This document shows positions 1-9,569 of a stretch of DNA of 64,000 nucleotides, piece by piece. The translations under genes and the position numbers were made by a program. Position 1 is the stretch's first letter, and every line of letters begins with the position of its first letter. Under the pieces are notes generated by a model. That model was not told the origin of the DNA. It worked only from the letters and a program-made list of their open reading frames with translations, and did no database searches. Source of the DNA: Tenericutes bacterium HGW-Tenericutes-1 (lineage in GTDB: Bacteria > Bacillota_I > Bacilli_A > Izemoplasmatales > Hujiaoplasmataceae); assembly GCA_002839155.1 (NCBI GenBank), contig PGXM01000003.1, positions 62,001 through 126,000 on the forward strand. Direction: 5' to 3'.

Positions 1-1493
1 AATGTTAGTGTTGAAGAAGCTGATGTTGCACAGGTTGTTCCACAAACATATATTTCAATTTTATATTCAGAGAGATTCACTGCAGAAGCGGTTCCATTAT
101 AAATTTCAATAAATTTATTATAACTGCTGCCTTCTACATATTTGGAGAATAATAAATTTGTTGCTGAAGCACCTGAAATAGCTTTAACTGTAACATCGAT
201 AACGACATCTCTAAACTCTGTACCAATAATAATTTTAATCGTTAAAGTACCTATTACATCAGCTTCGGTTGCTAAAGGTCTCGTTACAACAAATTCACCA
301 CCAACAAATTCAATGTAATTTGTCAAATTGGTCGAAATAGTAACTGTATCATATTCAGAATATTCTAACGCTGGTAACTCTAATGAATCCGTTAATATAT
401 AATCTTTATCAAGTGTTGCTATATCAATAGCGAATTGCTCTTCTACTGTTAATGGGTCTGAAATAATATCATCTTCAGTTCCATAGAATAATACTCTTAT
501 TCCGTCGGTACTATGAAGTGCGTAATACATGACATCGATTGTAACTTCACGTGATACAAATTCTTTAAGTGCATCAATTGAAGTTGCTAAAGAATTATAA
601 TATACCACTGCTACAAATGTTTCGCCTTGATATAAAGCTACATTGCCGTCACCGTTAATAACTGGTGTTACAGTCAATGTGTAGACTTTACCATGATTTA
701 ATTTTACAGTTGAATTAATATCTAACATATCAGTAGCATCTTCTAATACGATTGGAGCAAGTGTAACAGTATTATTGCTACTATTGACTGTTTGTATTGT
801 TGGGTCTTTTATTTGGAATAAAGTTTGATATTGAGCATATTTACCCGTTACGGTAACATGGTCACCGACATTAACCGTAATCGCTGTATTTGAAGCAGAG
901 AAATATACAATCATCGAATTTCCAGCTGTATCAGTAATAACATAGCCGCCTTTATAAATAACCGAAACATAACCCGATAATGTTACAGTATCATCAAGTA
1001 TTGCTTCTTCATATAGTTCAGAAACAAGGGTATAAGAACCATCATCAATAGGTTGTTTTACAGTAATCGAATAATACTTAATATAGGTTTTTGAATTATA
1101 AGCAAATGTCGCAGTTAAAATAATTACCGTATCGACTGTAAATGGTGATACCGTAACCAAATAAACTGAATTGCTTCCTTCTGTCGTTGCAGATGAGGCA
1201 ATTGACACAACAGTAGGATTACTACTTGACCAAGCAATGCTAACATTACCATATGCCGCAAGAAGCGAAAAATTCTCAGTAATGTTATCTGCATTATCAA
1301 TGGTAACTAATTCAGATACTTGAGTTAAAATAACTAAATCAGAATCCTGTGTAGTTGTTGATTCAGTCGTTGTTGTTGTAGTGGTTGTAGTGCTAGTTGT
1401 AGTGGTGGTCGAAATCTCTTTACTACACGCCAATACTCCTAGTATGAGAAATGTAGATATAAAAACAATGCTAAATTTTTTAATATAAGTCAT
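1..1493 (-). CDS. Thr-rich surface lipoprotein with C-terminal LTD-type domain, 3' end cut by window edge
   Basis: The reading frame is open from the ATG at 1493 to the window edge, about 497 codons with no stop, so the C-terminus is missing. GAGAGG just upstream is a good ribosome binding site. The product starts with a lipoprotein signal (basic MTYIKK, hydrophobic stretch, Cys at about residue 23 in GVLAC), then a linker almost entirely of Thr. The middle is beta-rich with Ig-like segments (AAYGNVSIAWSSSNP) and an OB-like segment (TVTLSGYVSVIYKGGYVITD). The last visible part (YVEGSSYNKFIEIYNGT) matches the start of a lamin-tail domain and closely resembles the C-terminus of the neighbouring 1558-residue lipoprotein, so the two are paralogues. 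No catalytic domain is visible. A terminator separates it from that gene. Its role, perhaps surface binding of polymer or nucleic acid, is inference. Confidence 0.8.
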   Translation of the reverse strand, partial: MTYIKKFSIVFISTFLILGVLACSKEISTTTTTSTTTTTTTTTESTTTQDSDLVILTQVSELVTIDNADNITENFSLLAAYGNVSIAWSSSNPTVVSIASSATTEGSNSVYLVTVSPFTVDTVIILTATFAYNSKTYIKYYSITVKQPIDDGSYTLVSELYEEAILDDTVTLSGYVSVIYKGGYVITDTAGNSMIVYFSASNTAITVNVGDHVTVTGKYAQYQTLFQIKDPTIQTVNSSNNTVTLAPIVLEDATDMLDINSTVKLNHGKVYTLTVTPVINGDGNVALYQGETFVAVVYYNSLATSIDALKEFVSREVTIDVMYYALHSTDGIRVLFYGTEDDIISDPLTVEEQFAIDIATLDKDYILTDSLELPALEYSEYDTVTISTNLTNYIEFVGGEFVVTRPLATEADVIGTLTIKIIIGTEFRDVVIDVTVKAISGASATNLLFSKYVEGSSYNKFIEIYNGTASAVNLSEYKIEIYVCGTTCATSASSTLT

Positions 1494-1574
1494 AAATTCC
1501 TCTCTTTCATAGCTGTTTTATAATCATTAATATTATTATAACATTTAGAACTCTTTTTATTGGGAGTTTTTTCA

Positions 1575-1610
1575 ATAAAAAGAAAAAGGCGCATCCATAA
1601 TGGATACGCC
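1575..1610 (-). terminator. Rho-independent terminator after the 1558-residue lipoprotein gene
   Basis: On the minus strand a 9-bp stem (GGCGTATCC / GGATGCGCC, one G-U pair) with a 5-base loop is followed by a T-rich tail. It starts 22 bases after the stop of the large lipoprotein gene, so it probably ends the ABC transporter-nuclease operon and sets the edge lipoprotein apart as its own unit. Confidence 0.8.
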
Positions 1611-1632
1611 AGTAATTCTTACTGATTAATTA

Positions 1633-4600
1633 TTATTCTTGAACAGAAGAAACGTCACCAACGACATGAGAACCTAAATAAGTTGTAGTGTCTTGAGGAT
1701 AAGCAACCCATTCAGCACTTGGGTCATAAACATCGGTAGTATCTGTATCACCAGATAAAATTGTCGATATTCTAACCAAAGTCATTTCACTTGTAGCGAC
1801 TCCGTTAACAGACCAGTTTGTTCCTGGATCAATTCCTGTTCCTTGACCAATGCTATCAATTATTGTTCCGCTGTGTTTTAAAACAACAATGTCATCACCA
1901 TTATAGAATGTGATATTGCTTGAAATATCCCCAACAGAAGTAATTGCAGCAATTGCAGAAGCATTATAGATAACATAAACGTCGCCATTAACTAAAGTGC
2001 CTGATAATGTTAAAGTATAGTTTGGAGCGTCTGTCGTTAATTTACCGTTTGAGTAAACTTCAATTACGTAAGTTGATAAATCTACATCCGCGCCAGTACC
2101 ATTGAAAATTTCAACTGCTTTATTATTGCTTGAACCTTCGATATATTCAGAAATGAATAAGTCTGCAGCAAAAGGCAATACAGAAACGTTTACAACTTTT
2201 TGAGCTGTTTCAGTTCCTAATGCAACATTAATAGTAACCGTACCAACAACTGCAGCATTTCCAGCGGCTGGTCTTACAACGATTAATTCACCAGAAACGA
2301 TAGAAAGGTTAGCTGCAAGTTCTGTAGAAATCACAACGTCTCCATATGTAGCAGAGAATAATAACGGTTCTAAAATAAAGTCTTGAGCTAAGTTCAATGT
2401 TGCAGGCATATCTTCAACTGCTAATGATAATTTATAAGCATCTGTCATTGCCTTAATTGTAACAGCTATAACAACATCTGAAGTTGCTAATCCGTTAGTG
2501 ACTGTAACTGTAATAGTACCAACTAAGTCAGTTTCTGGAAGTGTAACAACGCCAAGATTTGTAATGTTACCAGCTAATTCAGTTGAAATCGCTGTAATAG
2601 CGTAAGTTGATTCATATTTTGCAGTTGGAAGTACATAATCATCAAGTAATTCAACAGGAGTAGTTAACAATGATTTATCATAATCAACTTTGTTTTGTTC
2701 AGTCATTTCAATTACTAAATTACCACCATAAACTTTAGTAAATGATGAGGAAATATTTGTTAATGTAAATTGAACTGCTGGTAATACATCTCCACTTTCA
2801 TATACATCTCTTAACCAAGGAGCTAAAGAGTTATAAAGAGATATTGTATATTGTGTTTCACCAACTAGTTTCCAGTTAAAGTAAATATTACTTGAATCAT
2901 AAGAAACTACGAATCCAGTAACTTCCATTACTCTACCAATATTTTCATAGAAATTCATTGTTTCGATTTCTGCAACCGTCAAAGTAGTAACAACAACTGC
3001 ATTTCCAGTTGATAGTTTTGCTTTAATTGATGCAGTATCAATTTCTCTAAATCTATATTCAATTGCATATGAGGTTTTATAGTCAACTAAATTACCATAA
3101 ACAACAACTTCATCACCAATAGCAACTAAACTAACTAATGAAGAACCATAAACGTATAATGGATCACCACTAGCGTCTTGAATAAAGAATCCGTTCGTTC
3201 CATTAAATCCAGTTACAATTCCTTTTACATACAATCCAGTAGCGTTTGGAGTAGTCCATGCGCCTTCAGTTTGAGTAATAAGAGGTAAAAATTCTGTAAT
3301 TACAGTAACCGGTGATACAACGATAGTGAATTCTTTAGTATCAACCAATGCAGGTTCGCCAGCTAATGTTAAAGTAGCTGTAACAACAACGTTATATTCT
3401 GTACCAACTTGATTTAAAGTTAATACATTTTCTAACAATGTTGCATTTGGAGTAGCTGTCAACGCCCAAGTAACTACTGAACCATAAATAGTCGTTGTAG
3501 GAAGTGTAATTGTAGCGAACTCAACAGCTGTTCCGGAAACAGTTAATGCATCTTTGTCTGCAGCTAACTTTTGAGCAGGTGTTAAAACGATAATTGTCAC
3601 ATCAAATGTTTTTGTTGAAACAATAGCTGTTTCACCAGTTCCATATGTAAGAGTTGCGGTTAAAGTAACAACAGTAGTTTCAGCAACGTTTGCAAATGTA
3701 ACAACGTTACTTACGATTGATGCATTAACTTCTGCTAAAGCAACAGACCAAACAATTGTTGAAGTGTTTGAAGTGCTTGGTAATGTTACTTCTTCGCCGG
3801 CATCAACCGTCGTTTCAATCGTCAATGCAGCAACGTCATCTGCAGCAACTTCTGCTGGAGAAGAAACGTGAGCTACAACGTGAGAAGCACTAAAGATACT
3901 GAGTTGATAATTATTATACCAATTTAGAATTGCTCCTTGAACATCTACTTTTTGATCAAGAACAAATGTTAAAATTTGGTCTTTTGTAGCGATATAATTT
4001 GGTACACGATAATCCAAACGAACAACAATTTCTCTGCCTGTAGCCACATCTTGCAAAGTAAATTGATATGTTCCGTTAGCATCAACTGTAGCAGGAAGTG
4101 TTTTCACAGTAAATCCAGCAAAACTGACTAATTGTCCTTGATAAGCAAGTAAATCAGTATTATTGAAAGCCACTCCATCGATTGAAGTGAAAGCTGGAAG
4201 TTCAGGGGTAGTAGGAAGAACAATGTATCTTGTCAAAGCTTCAATTTCATATAATCCATTAAATATTTGTTTTTTACCGAATAAAATTACTTCGCTTCCA
4301 ACTGGGATTTCAGCAAATGCAGCTCTCATTGCGGAAGGAACATAAATATTTAAACCACCAGTTGCGTCTTGAATCCAATATGCACTGTTAGTAGTTGCGC
4401 CAGTCAAACGACCTTTTAATACAACTAAATCACCAATAGCAACTGTAGTTCCAAACATATCTTCAACGTTAGTAAATACGATAGGAGAAACAACGACAAC
4501 AAATTCTTTTGTATCACTAGCATCTCCGCTTGTGATAGTAGCAGTTAATGTCACATTGTATTCAACACCATCATTGAAATTATAAGATAATTTTGGAGAT

Positions 4601-6309
4601 GCCCATACTGCATCACCAACAACTGACCAAGAAATAACTGAGCCTTTACTTCCTAATAGAGGTAAAGTAACTTCATCATATTCTTTTGCAGTTAATAATA
4701 CTGTTAAGTCAGCCTTGTCTGCAGCAACTTTTTCTTCAGCAGTCATCGCTTTAGCTGTAACAACAAATTCTTTCGTTTCTGCTGTTAAAGAGCCTTTTGT
4801 AATTGTTGCTGTAAATGTAAAGTCTGTATCAACTGTTAATGTTGGGAATGTTGCAACGCCTGTAGTAGCATTAATTGTTACTGTCGTTGGATTTACAGCC
4901 CATGTAACAACTGATCCACCAATTCCACTTAATGGTAATGTAATTTCACCATCTGAGAAAGTAGTTAATGGAATTGTTAACATTGTTTTATCTGCAGCTA
5001 ATTTTTCACCATCATTTAAAACAACGAGTTGAGAAGGATTAGTTAAATAGAATTGTGCTGCACTTTCATAAATAGCAACAGGAATACCCACTAATTTAAA
5101 CGTGTCGTTTAAAGTAAGTGCAGCAATAAGTGCGTGAATTTCAGTTTCAACTGCATCATCAATATACTTGTCGATTTTGATTTGAACATCATTTGTTCCA
5201 TCAGTTAAAGTGAAGTATACACTCGTACCAATACTTGGTAAAGTGACAGCTGATTTTAATTTTAATTGTGTCATATTGACAATATTACCTTGTAAACCGG
5301 TTAATACTTCAACATCAACAAGATCAAAATCAAGAGCGTCAGGTAAAGCGTTTCCAGTAGATAATACTTCTAATTTAGAGAATTTTGTAACTTCAATAAA
5401 TCCACCAAAAATATCGATTTCACCAACAACTTCAAGTTCATTACCTACAACCAATTTGGCAAGATTTGAACTACCAACATTGTATAGATAAATTCCACCT
5501 GTTGTATCTTGAACGAATGCTGAACCACCTAAAACAGCAGTTACAACACCTTTAAACATAACAGCAGTGCCATCAGCTTCTGATGCTGCTTCAGCGACAG
5601 TCATGTAGATTACTTCATTCATCGCAAGAACGCGAACTTCTTTCATAATAACTTTTTGATTATCGCCTAAAACCATTGTAGCGGTTAATGTAACGCTTGT
5701 GTTAACTCCGCCATCTTCAATGATTGGTCTATTAATAGTCACTTTGTACAATCCTGCATTATCAACTTGTTCAGCGATTGATGCATAAGTTGGATTGCTT
5801 GAAGTCCAAGTAATCGTTACACCTTGTAATGTACTTGGTAACGTAAAACTTGCAATTAATGAGTCAGAACCGGTAATAATGATGCTATTACCAACTCTTG
5901 CTAAAAATTGATCAGCGGTTTCTGCTGACACGGTAACTTCAAATTCTTTTGTTAAAGAAACTGAGTTTAGTGTTGCAGTTAACGTTAGAGTAATCGTAGC
6001 GTTTCCTTCTGTAAAAGTAGGAATTGTTACTTCACCCATCGTATTAATAACATCAACGTCTTCACTAGTCCAAGTGAGCGTAACGCCATTAACACTTGCG
6101 GTCGGTAATGTGAGATTTGCTGAGACAGCTGAAATATCTCCTAAGGAAATACCATCTAAAACAGCTTGAACTTTTTGTGTGTCAGTTAAGCCGGATGTCG
6201 TTTCGGAACCAGATGTTGTCGTTGTTGTAGTATCTGTACAACCAACAAGAACAAACATAGCTACGATTGACAATCCTAGTAAAGCGAGTTTCTTGAAAGT
6301 CAATTTCAT
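1633..6309 (-). CDS. Giant modular surface lipoprotein (Ig-like repeats, three OB-like modules, C-terminal LTD)
   Basis: This 1558-residue protein has a lipoprotein signal with lipobox LVGC (Cys24) followed by a run of Thr. Visible modules are two Ig-like segments (about 40-225), an OB-like YhcR-type segment (about 236-330, ending in FVQDTTGGIYLY), Ig-like pairs marked by AADK..LT...GSVVTWA (about 440-605), a second OB-like segment (WIQDATGGLNIY), another Ig-like pair, a third OB-like segment (FFIQDASGDPLYVY), more Ig-like segments and a lamin-tail domain from about 1382 (LFISEYIEGSSNNKAVEIFNG). LTD and OB modules often accompany secreted nucleases, but no nuclease motif is visible here. The gene lies 31 bases after the nuclease lipoprotein and is probably the last gene of that operon. 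Likely a cell-surface scaffold or binding protein; its ligand is unknown. Confidence 0.85.
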   Translation of the reverse strand: MKLTFKKLALLGLSIVAMFVLVGCTDTTTTTTSGSETTSGLTDTQKVQAVLDGISLGDISAVSANLTLPTASVNGVTLTWTSEDVDVINTMGEVTIPTFTEGNATITLTLTATLNSVSLTKEFEVTVSAETADQFLARVGNSIIITGSDSLIASFTLPSTLQGVTITWTSSNPTYASIAEQVDNAGLYKVTINRPIIEDGGVNTSVTLTATMVLGDNQKVIMKEVRVLAMNEVIYMTVAEAASEADGTAVMFKGVVTAVLGGSAFVQDTTGGIYLYNVGSSNLAKLVVGNELEVVGEIDIFGGFIEVTKFSKLEVLSTGNALPDALDFDLVDVEVLTGLQGNIVNMTQLKLKSAVTLPSIGTSVYFTLTDGTNDVQIKIDKYIDDAVETEIHALIAALTLNDTFKLVGIPVAIYESAAQFYLTNPSQLVVLNDGEKLAADKTMLTIPLTTFSDGEITLPLSGIGGSVVTWAVNPTTVTINATTGVATFPTLTVDTDFTFTATITKGSLTAETKEFVVTAKAMTAEEKVAADKADLTVLLTAKEYDEVTLPLLGSKGSVISWSVVGDAVWASPKLSYNFNDGVEYNVTLTATITSGDASDTKEFVVVVSPIVFTNVEDMFGTTVAIGDLVVLKGRLTGATTNSAYWIQDATGGLNIYVPSAMRAAFAEIPVGSEVILFGKKQIFNGLYEIEALTRYIVLPTTPELPAFTSIDGVAFNNTDLLAYQGQLVSFAGFTVKTLPATVDANGTYQFTLQDVATGREIVVRLDYRVPNYIATKDQILTFVLDQKVDVQGAILNWYNNYQLSIFSASHVVAHVSSPAEVAADDVAALTIETTVDAGEEVTLPSTSNTSTIVWSVALAEVNASIVSNVVTFANVAETTVVTLTATLTYGTGETAIVSTKTFDVTIIVLTPAQKLAADKDALTVSGTAVEFATITLPTTTIYGSVVTWALTATPNATLLENVLTLNQVGTEYNVVVTATLTLAGEPALVDTKEFTIVVSPVTVITEFLPLITQTEGAWTTPNATGLYVKGIVTGFNGTNGFFIQDASGDPLYVYGSSLVSLVAIGDEVVVYGNLVDYKTSYAIEYRFREIDTASIKAKLSTGNAVVVTTLTVAEIETMNFYENIGRVMEVTGFVVSYDSSNIYFNWKLVGETQYTISLYNSLAPWLRDVYESGDVLPAVQFTLTNISSSFTKVYGGNLVIEMTEQNKVDYDKSLLTTPVELLDDYVLPTAKYESTYAITAISTELAGNITNLGVVTLPETDLVGTITVTVTNGLATSDVVIAVTIKAMTDAYKLSLAVEDMPATLNLAQDFILEPLLFSATYGDVVISTELAANLSIVSGELIVVRPAAGNAAVVGTVTINVALGTETAQKVVNVSVLPFAADLFISEYIEGSSNNKAVEIFNGTGADVDLSTYVIEVYSNGKLTTDAPNYTLTLSGTLVNGDVYVIYNASAIAAITSVGDISSNITFYNGDDIVVLKHSGTIIDSIGQGTGIDPGTNWSVNGVATSEMTLVRISTILSGDTDTTDVYDPSAEWVAYPQDTTTYLGSHVVGDVSSVQE

Positions 6310-6340
6310 ATGAATCCTCCTATTTATTTTTTTTTACTAA

Positions 6341-7819
6341 TTACACTAATACTATTAAATCGCCTGATGTAGTAAGCATCAACTGATAATTGGATTTATC
6401 ATAAACATATGATGTGTTTGAAGAATCAAAATCATAGTCATAATAACTTAAAGGTCCAGTTACAGTAATAGCAACACCGACGGTAAGCCCTAAAGTATCT
6501 GCATTCAAACCAGTTGAATCATCGATTCGAACGGTGAATGTATTGTTATTGTTATCTTTAACGTAAATACTTGTTTTAGATGAATTAAACCCTGTAATAA
6601 GTAAATTTTCAATTGTAACTAATAATCCCATTTTGTTAAATGCAAAATCATCATAAGTAATTGTGACAGGTTCAATGGGTTCTGTTGCTTCATTCACAGA
6701 TAAATTGGTTTTACTAAAATTTGATAATTGAGGACTACCATTATAATAAGTTGGAGTTAGTGCGCCAATTGTTACATTTGCGCCAACTTGTAGTTGTGCT
6801 GATGTTGTGAATCCACCATACATGAAAACGCCATATCCGGTTTCATCTTGTAAGTAAACACTGTTTCCAACTTTTCTAGTAATTGTTCCAGTTATTACCA
6901 CCTTTAGGCCAACATAATCATCGAAATTATCCAATAAATATTGAATCGACATTTGGGTTCCTTCTTTTGAGTAATCGTAGTTGGGGTCAATTTCTCCCCA
7001 AACTCTTCTTTTAGTCATTGAAGCATCCCAGTCGGCTAAGGTCAAAATCGTGGTATAAATAGACCCTACTGCAACTTTATTCTTCGAATAAGCAAGTTCA
7101 ACCAACTCTAAATTGAGAAGGATGAAGTCGCTTTCAGCAGAAGTGCGGTACCATACCCAAGCAAGATATCTTCCGTTGCCGTCTTGTCTTGTGCCTTCAG
7201 ATTGTAAAACAATTGTTTCAGCGGTTTTTAAAACGGCTTCTGTATACTTAGCAGCGGTTTTTCCCCATGGCTCGTAAAGAGCGGTTGATTCTGGAGTATC
7301 AATACCTAAATAACGTACTGAAAAAGATTGAGAACCACTTCTAAACCAAGTTGTATCACCATCAACAAATTTCTCAACAGTGACAACACCATATCCATCC
7401 GCAATAAATTCTTTTCCAAGATAATCCGATTCTTCAAGTTGAAGTGTTGCGTCATAACTTGATAAATTATTGTAGTATTTTGTTTCAAGATGTAGTGGTG
7501 TGGTATATACTCGAACTTCAGTTCCTAATTCTACTTTAGTTCCAGCAACCATATCTTGGCCAAATCTAACAAACTTATCATACTCGTCTTCACTTTCATA
7601 GATCTTGGAAACATCGATATAGTATTTAACAGTTAACCCAAGATCTTCAAGCGTTTCAGTAATTGTTTCGCGGTTCGCTCCCATTAAATCAGGGAGCGAT
7701 ACCATCGAATCAGATGTTGTAGTCTCAGTAGTCGTTGTAGTCGTCGTTGTTTTATTGCATCCCATGACACCAAACATCATCAGTAAGGCGAGAATGAGTA
7801 AAGTTACTTTTTTAAACAT
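6341..7819 (-). CDS. Secreted staphylococcal-nuclease-type (SNase) lipoprotein
   Basis: I chose the ATG at 7819 (492 residues) because AAAGGA lies 9 bases upstream; the frame stays open to 7855, overlapping the previous stop. The lipobox is VMGC (Cys21), followed by an eight-Thr run. Residues about 40-107 resemble a PASTA module (LPDLMGANRETITETLEDLGL). A thermonuclease domain spans about 140-260 and keeps the catalytic pattern: DGDT (D153, D155), R169, DTPE (E177) and DGNGR (R217), matching the Asp21, Arg35, Glu43 and Arg87 set of staphylococcal nuclease. The C-terminal part holds an OB-like module (VYLQDETGYGVFMYGG). It should be a calcium-dependent nuclease tethered outside the membrane that cuts DNA or RNA. 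It sits 29 bases behind the ABC receptor gene, so products of digestion may feed that transporter (inference). Confidence 0.9.
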   Translation of the reverse strand: MFKKVTLLILALLMMFGVMGCNKTTTTTTTTETTTSDSMVSLPDLMGANRETITETLEDLGLTVKYYIDVSKIYESEDEYDKFVRFGQDMVAGTKVELGTEVRVYTTPLHLETKYYNNLSSYDATLQLEESDYLGKEFIADGYGVVTVEKFVDGDTTWFRSGSQSFSVRYLGIDTPESTALYEPWGKTAAKYTEAVLKTAETIVLQSEGTRQDGNGRYLAWVWYRTSAESDFILLNLELVELAYSKNKVAVGSIYTTILTLADWDASMTKRRVWGEIDPNYDYSKEGTQMSIQYLLDNFDDYVGLKVVITGTITRKVGNSVYLQDETGYGVFMYGGFTTSAQLQVGANVTIGALTPTYYNGSPQLSNFSKTNLSVNEATEPIEPVTITYDDFAFNKMGLLVTIENLLITGFNSSKTSIYVKDNNNNTFTVRIDDSTGLNADTLGLTVGVAITVTGPLSYYDYDFDSSNTSYVYDKSNYQLMLTTSGDLIVLV

Positions 7820-7848
7820 GTTTTTCATTCCTTTAGTAATAAAATATT

Positions 7849-9507
7849 TTACCAATCAATTTGATTCATCAAGAAAGCTAATGCTTGCGTTGGCGTTTTA
7901 GATTTATTATAAATATTTTCTAAACAGTAACCTGCTTCAACACGAATGGTAGCGGAGCCAGCGCTTGAACTTCCAGCTGGGAATGCAGGATCATATTGAT
8001 AATATAATGCTTGGTTTTTAGCGATATTCGCAACCATTGATGAATGTAGATAATCCCATCTTTCATCAGTTGCTGCCCAATCAACGTCGCCATCGGCTGT
8101 CCAATAATCGGTCGCAATTGATAAGAAGTCAACATATGTTGTGCTAAATGTTGGTGTTAATTGAATTAATACATCAGATGTATAGGCAGATAAACGAACA
8201 GGTAAATATCCAGTATCCATAGCCCATAATGCAGTATTTTCAGCTGAAGTAATATATTTTATGAATAACCAAGCAAATAATTTTTCGTTAGTTGATGCAT
8301 TTTTGAAAATACCAATGTTTGGTCCTTGTTGAACTGATGATAACGAACCTGTAAAGTTATAGTTTGTAGTTCCATCGCTTAATGTAACAGCTTGTCCTGA
8401 TGTAGCAACAGGTTGAGGTACTTGTAAAAAGTCAACATCAAAAATTCCAAACTTTAAGTTAGCAGCGACATCTAGAGAAGTAGGAATATTGTATAAAACA
8501 CCTGCAGTAGATCCAACTGTCATACAAATATCTCCGTATTTGAAGTTAGTAGAACCATATAATTGACCAAATTGATTTGGCAATACAAAAGTTCTGCTTG
8601 TAAACATTGCATTAATATAGTTAAGCATTGATTTTGTTGTATCGTTGTTAATTAGTATTTCACCTGCTGAATTTGTATAAGGAGCACCAAATTGGCGGCT
8701 CATGTTAATAAACATGTTACCAGATGAATCATAGTTTAATAAATAACCGCATTGGAAATTAGCAACGTCAGTAGTAGCGGTATCATTGAGTAAGATTGTT
8801 CCTAATGTTTGAACTTGAGTAAAGGTTAATGGGGTAGTATGAGAGAAGAAACCTTCGTCTGATACATCAATACCTGCGGCTCTAATTGCAGCCACGTGTT
8901 GTTTAACAACCGTACGGTTAATAGCCATCGTTTCTGTTGATTTAGAATAAGGCATAGAATAATATTGTCCACCAACATATTGATTGTTTTCAGCTAAATA
9001 GCCTGGGACAAAGTTTTCTAAGTCTAATGAAACATCAACAAATTCGCCAGCGATTGTTGAAGTTGAATCCATAACTTCATAGCGAATATTACTATAAATG
9101 AAGTTATTTAGAGAATATGCAGCACCAGCTTGAACGTATCCAGCAAAATGGTCAGGATAACCTAAAGCCATTGTTGGAACTTGGTTAACACCAATACCAG
9201 TGTTGATTTTTTCTCTTAAGGTGTTGTAATCAGATTGAGATTGAGACTCAATCGTAACATTTGGATACATCGCTTCAAATTCGTCAATGAATTTATCTAA
9301 CAAAGCGGTTTTTCCTGAACCATAAATATGCCAAAATAAAATCGTTACTTCTTCATCCGGTAAATCCATCACAACTTTTGCTGTTGTTCCTGTTCCGGAA
9401 GTTGTAGTCGTTGTTACTTCGGTCGTTGTTGTTGTAGCGATTTCAACACAGCCCGTGAGCACAAAGACTGTTAATAATGCAAAAACACTTAACAAAATCT
9501 TTTTCAT
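7849..9507 (-). CDS. Extracellular solute-binding lipoprotein of a sugar-type ABC transporter
   Basis: The 552-residue protein has a lipoprotein signal with lipobox LTGC (Cys20), a Thr-rich linker, then VTILFWHIYGSGKTALLDKFIDEFEAMYPNVT in two parts typical of family 1 solute-binding proteins (UgpB/MalE type). It is longer than the usual 420-450 residues. GGAGGA gives a strong ribosome binding site. It is the extracellular receptor for the two permeases and ATPase encoded just upstream in the operon. The ligand cannot be read from sequence: family members bind oligosaccharides or glycerol-3-phosphate, and the following nuclease gene raises the possibility of a nucleic-acid-derived ligand. Confidence 0.88.
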   Translation of the reverse strand: MKKILLSVFALLTVFVLTGCVEIATTTTTEVTTTTTSGTGTTAKVVMDLPDEEVTILFWHIYGSGKTALLDKFIDEFEAMYPNVTIESQSQSDYNTLREKINTGIGVNQVPTMALGYPDHFAGYVQAGAAYSLNNFIYSNIRYEVMDSTSTIAGEFVDVSLDLENFVPGYLAENNQYVGGQYYSMPYSKSTETMAINRTVVKQHVAAIRAAGIDVSDEGFFSHTTPLTFTQVQTLGTILLNDTATTDVANFQCGYLLNYDSSGNMFINMSRQFGAPYTNSAGEILINNDTTKSMLNYINAMFTSRTFVLPNQFGQLYGSTNFKYGDICMTVGSTAGVLYNIPTSLDVAANLKFGIFDVDFLQVPQPVATSGQAVTLSDGTTNYNFTGSLSSVQQGPNIGIFKNASTNEKLFAWLFIKYITSAENTALWAMDTGYLPVRLSAYTSDVLIQLTPTFSTTYVDFLSIATDYWTADGDVDWAATDERWDYLHSSMVANIAKNQALYYQYDPAFPAGSSSAGSATIRVEAGYCLENIYNKSKTPTQALAFLMNQIDW

Positions 9508-9569
9508 TTATATCCTCCTATAATATAGTTTGTTTATATCCTTATATATAATAAACCGCGATTGCGGAT

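Noticed and set aside
1553-1582. Perfect 10-bp inverted repeat CTTTTTATTG/CAATAAAAAG
   Set aside because: It is very AT-rich and overlaps the T tail of the neighbouring terminator, so chance or terminator structure explains it.
4163-5491. Plus-strand open frames inside the giant lipoprotein gene
   Set aside because: They are low-complexity mirror frames without ribosome binding sites, opposite a clear coding gene.
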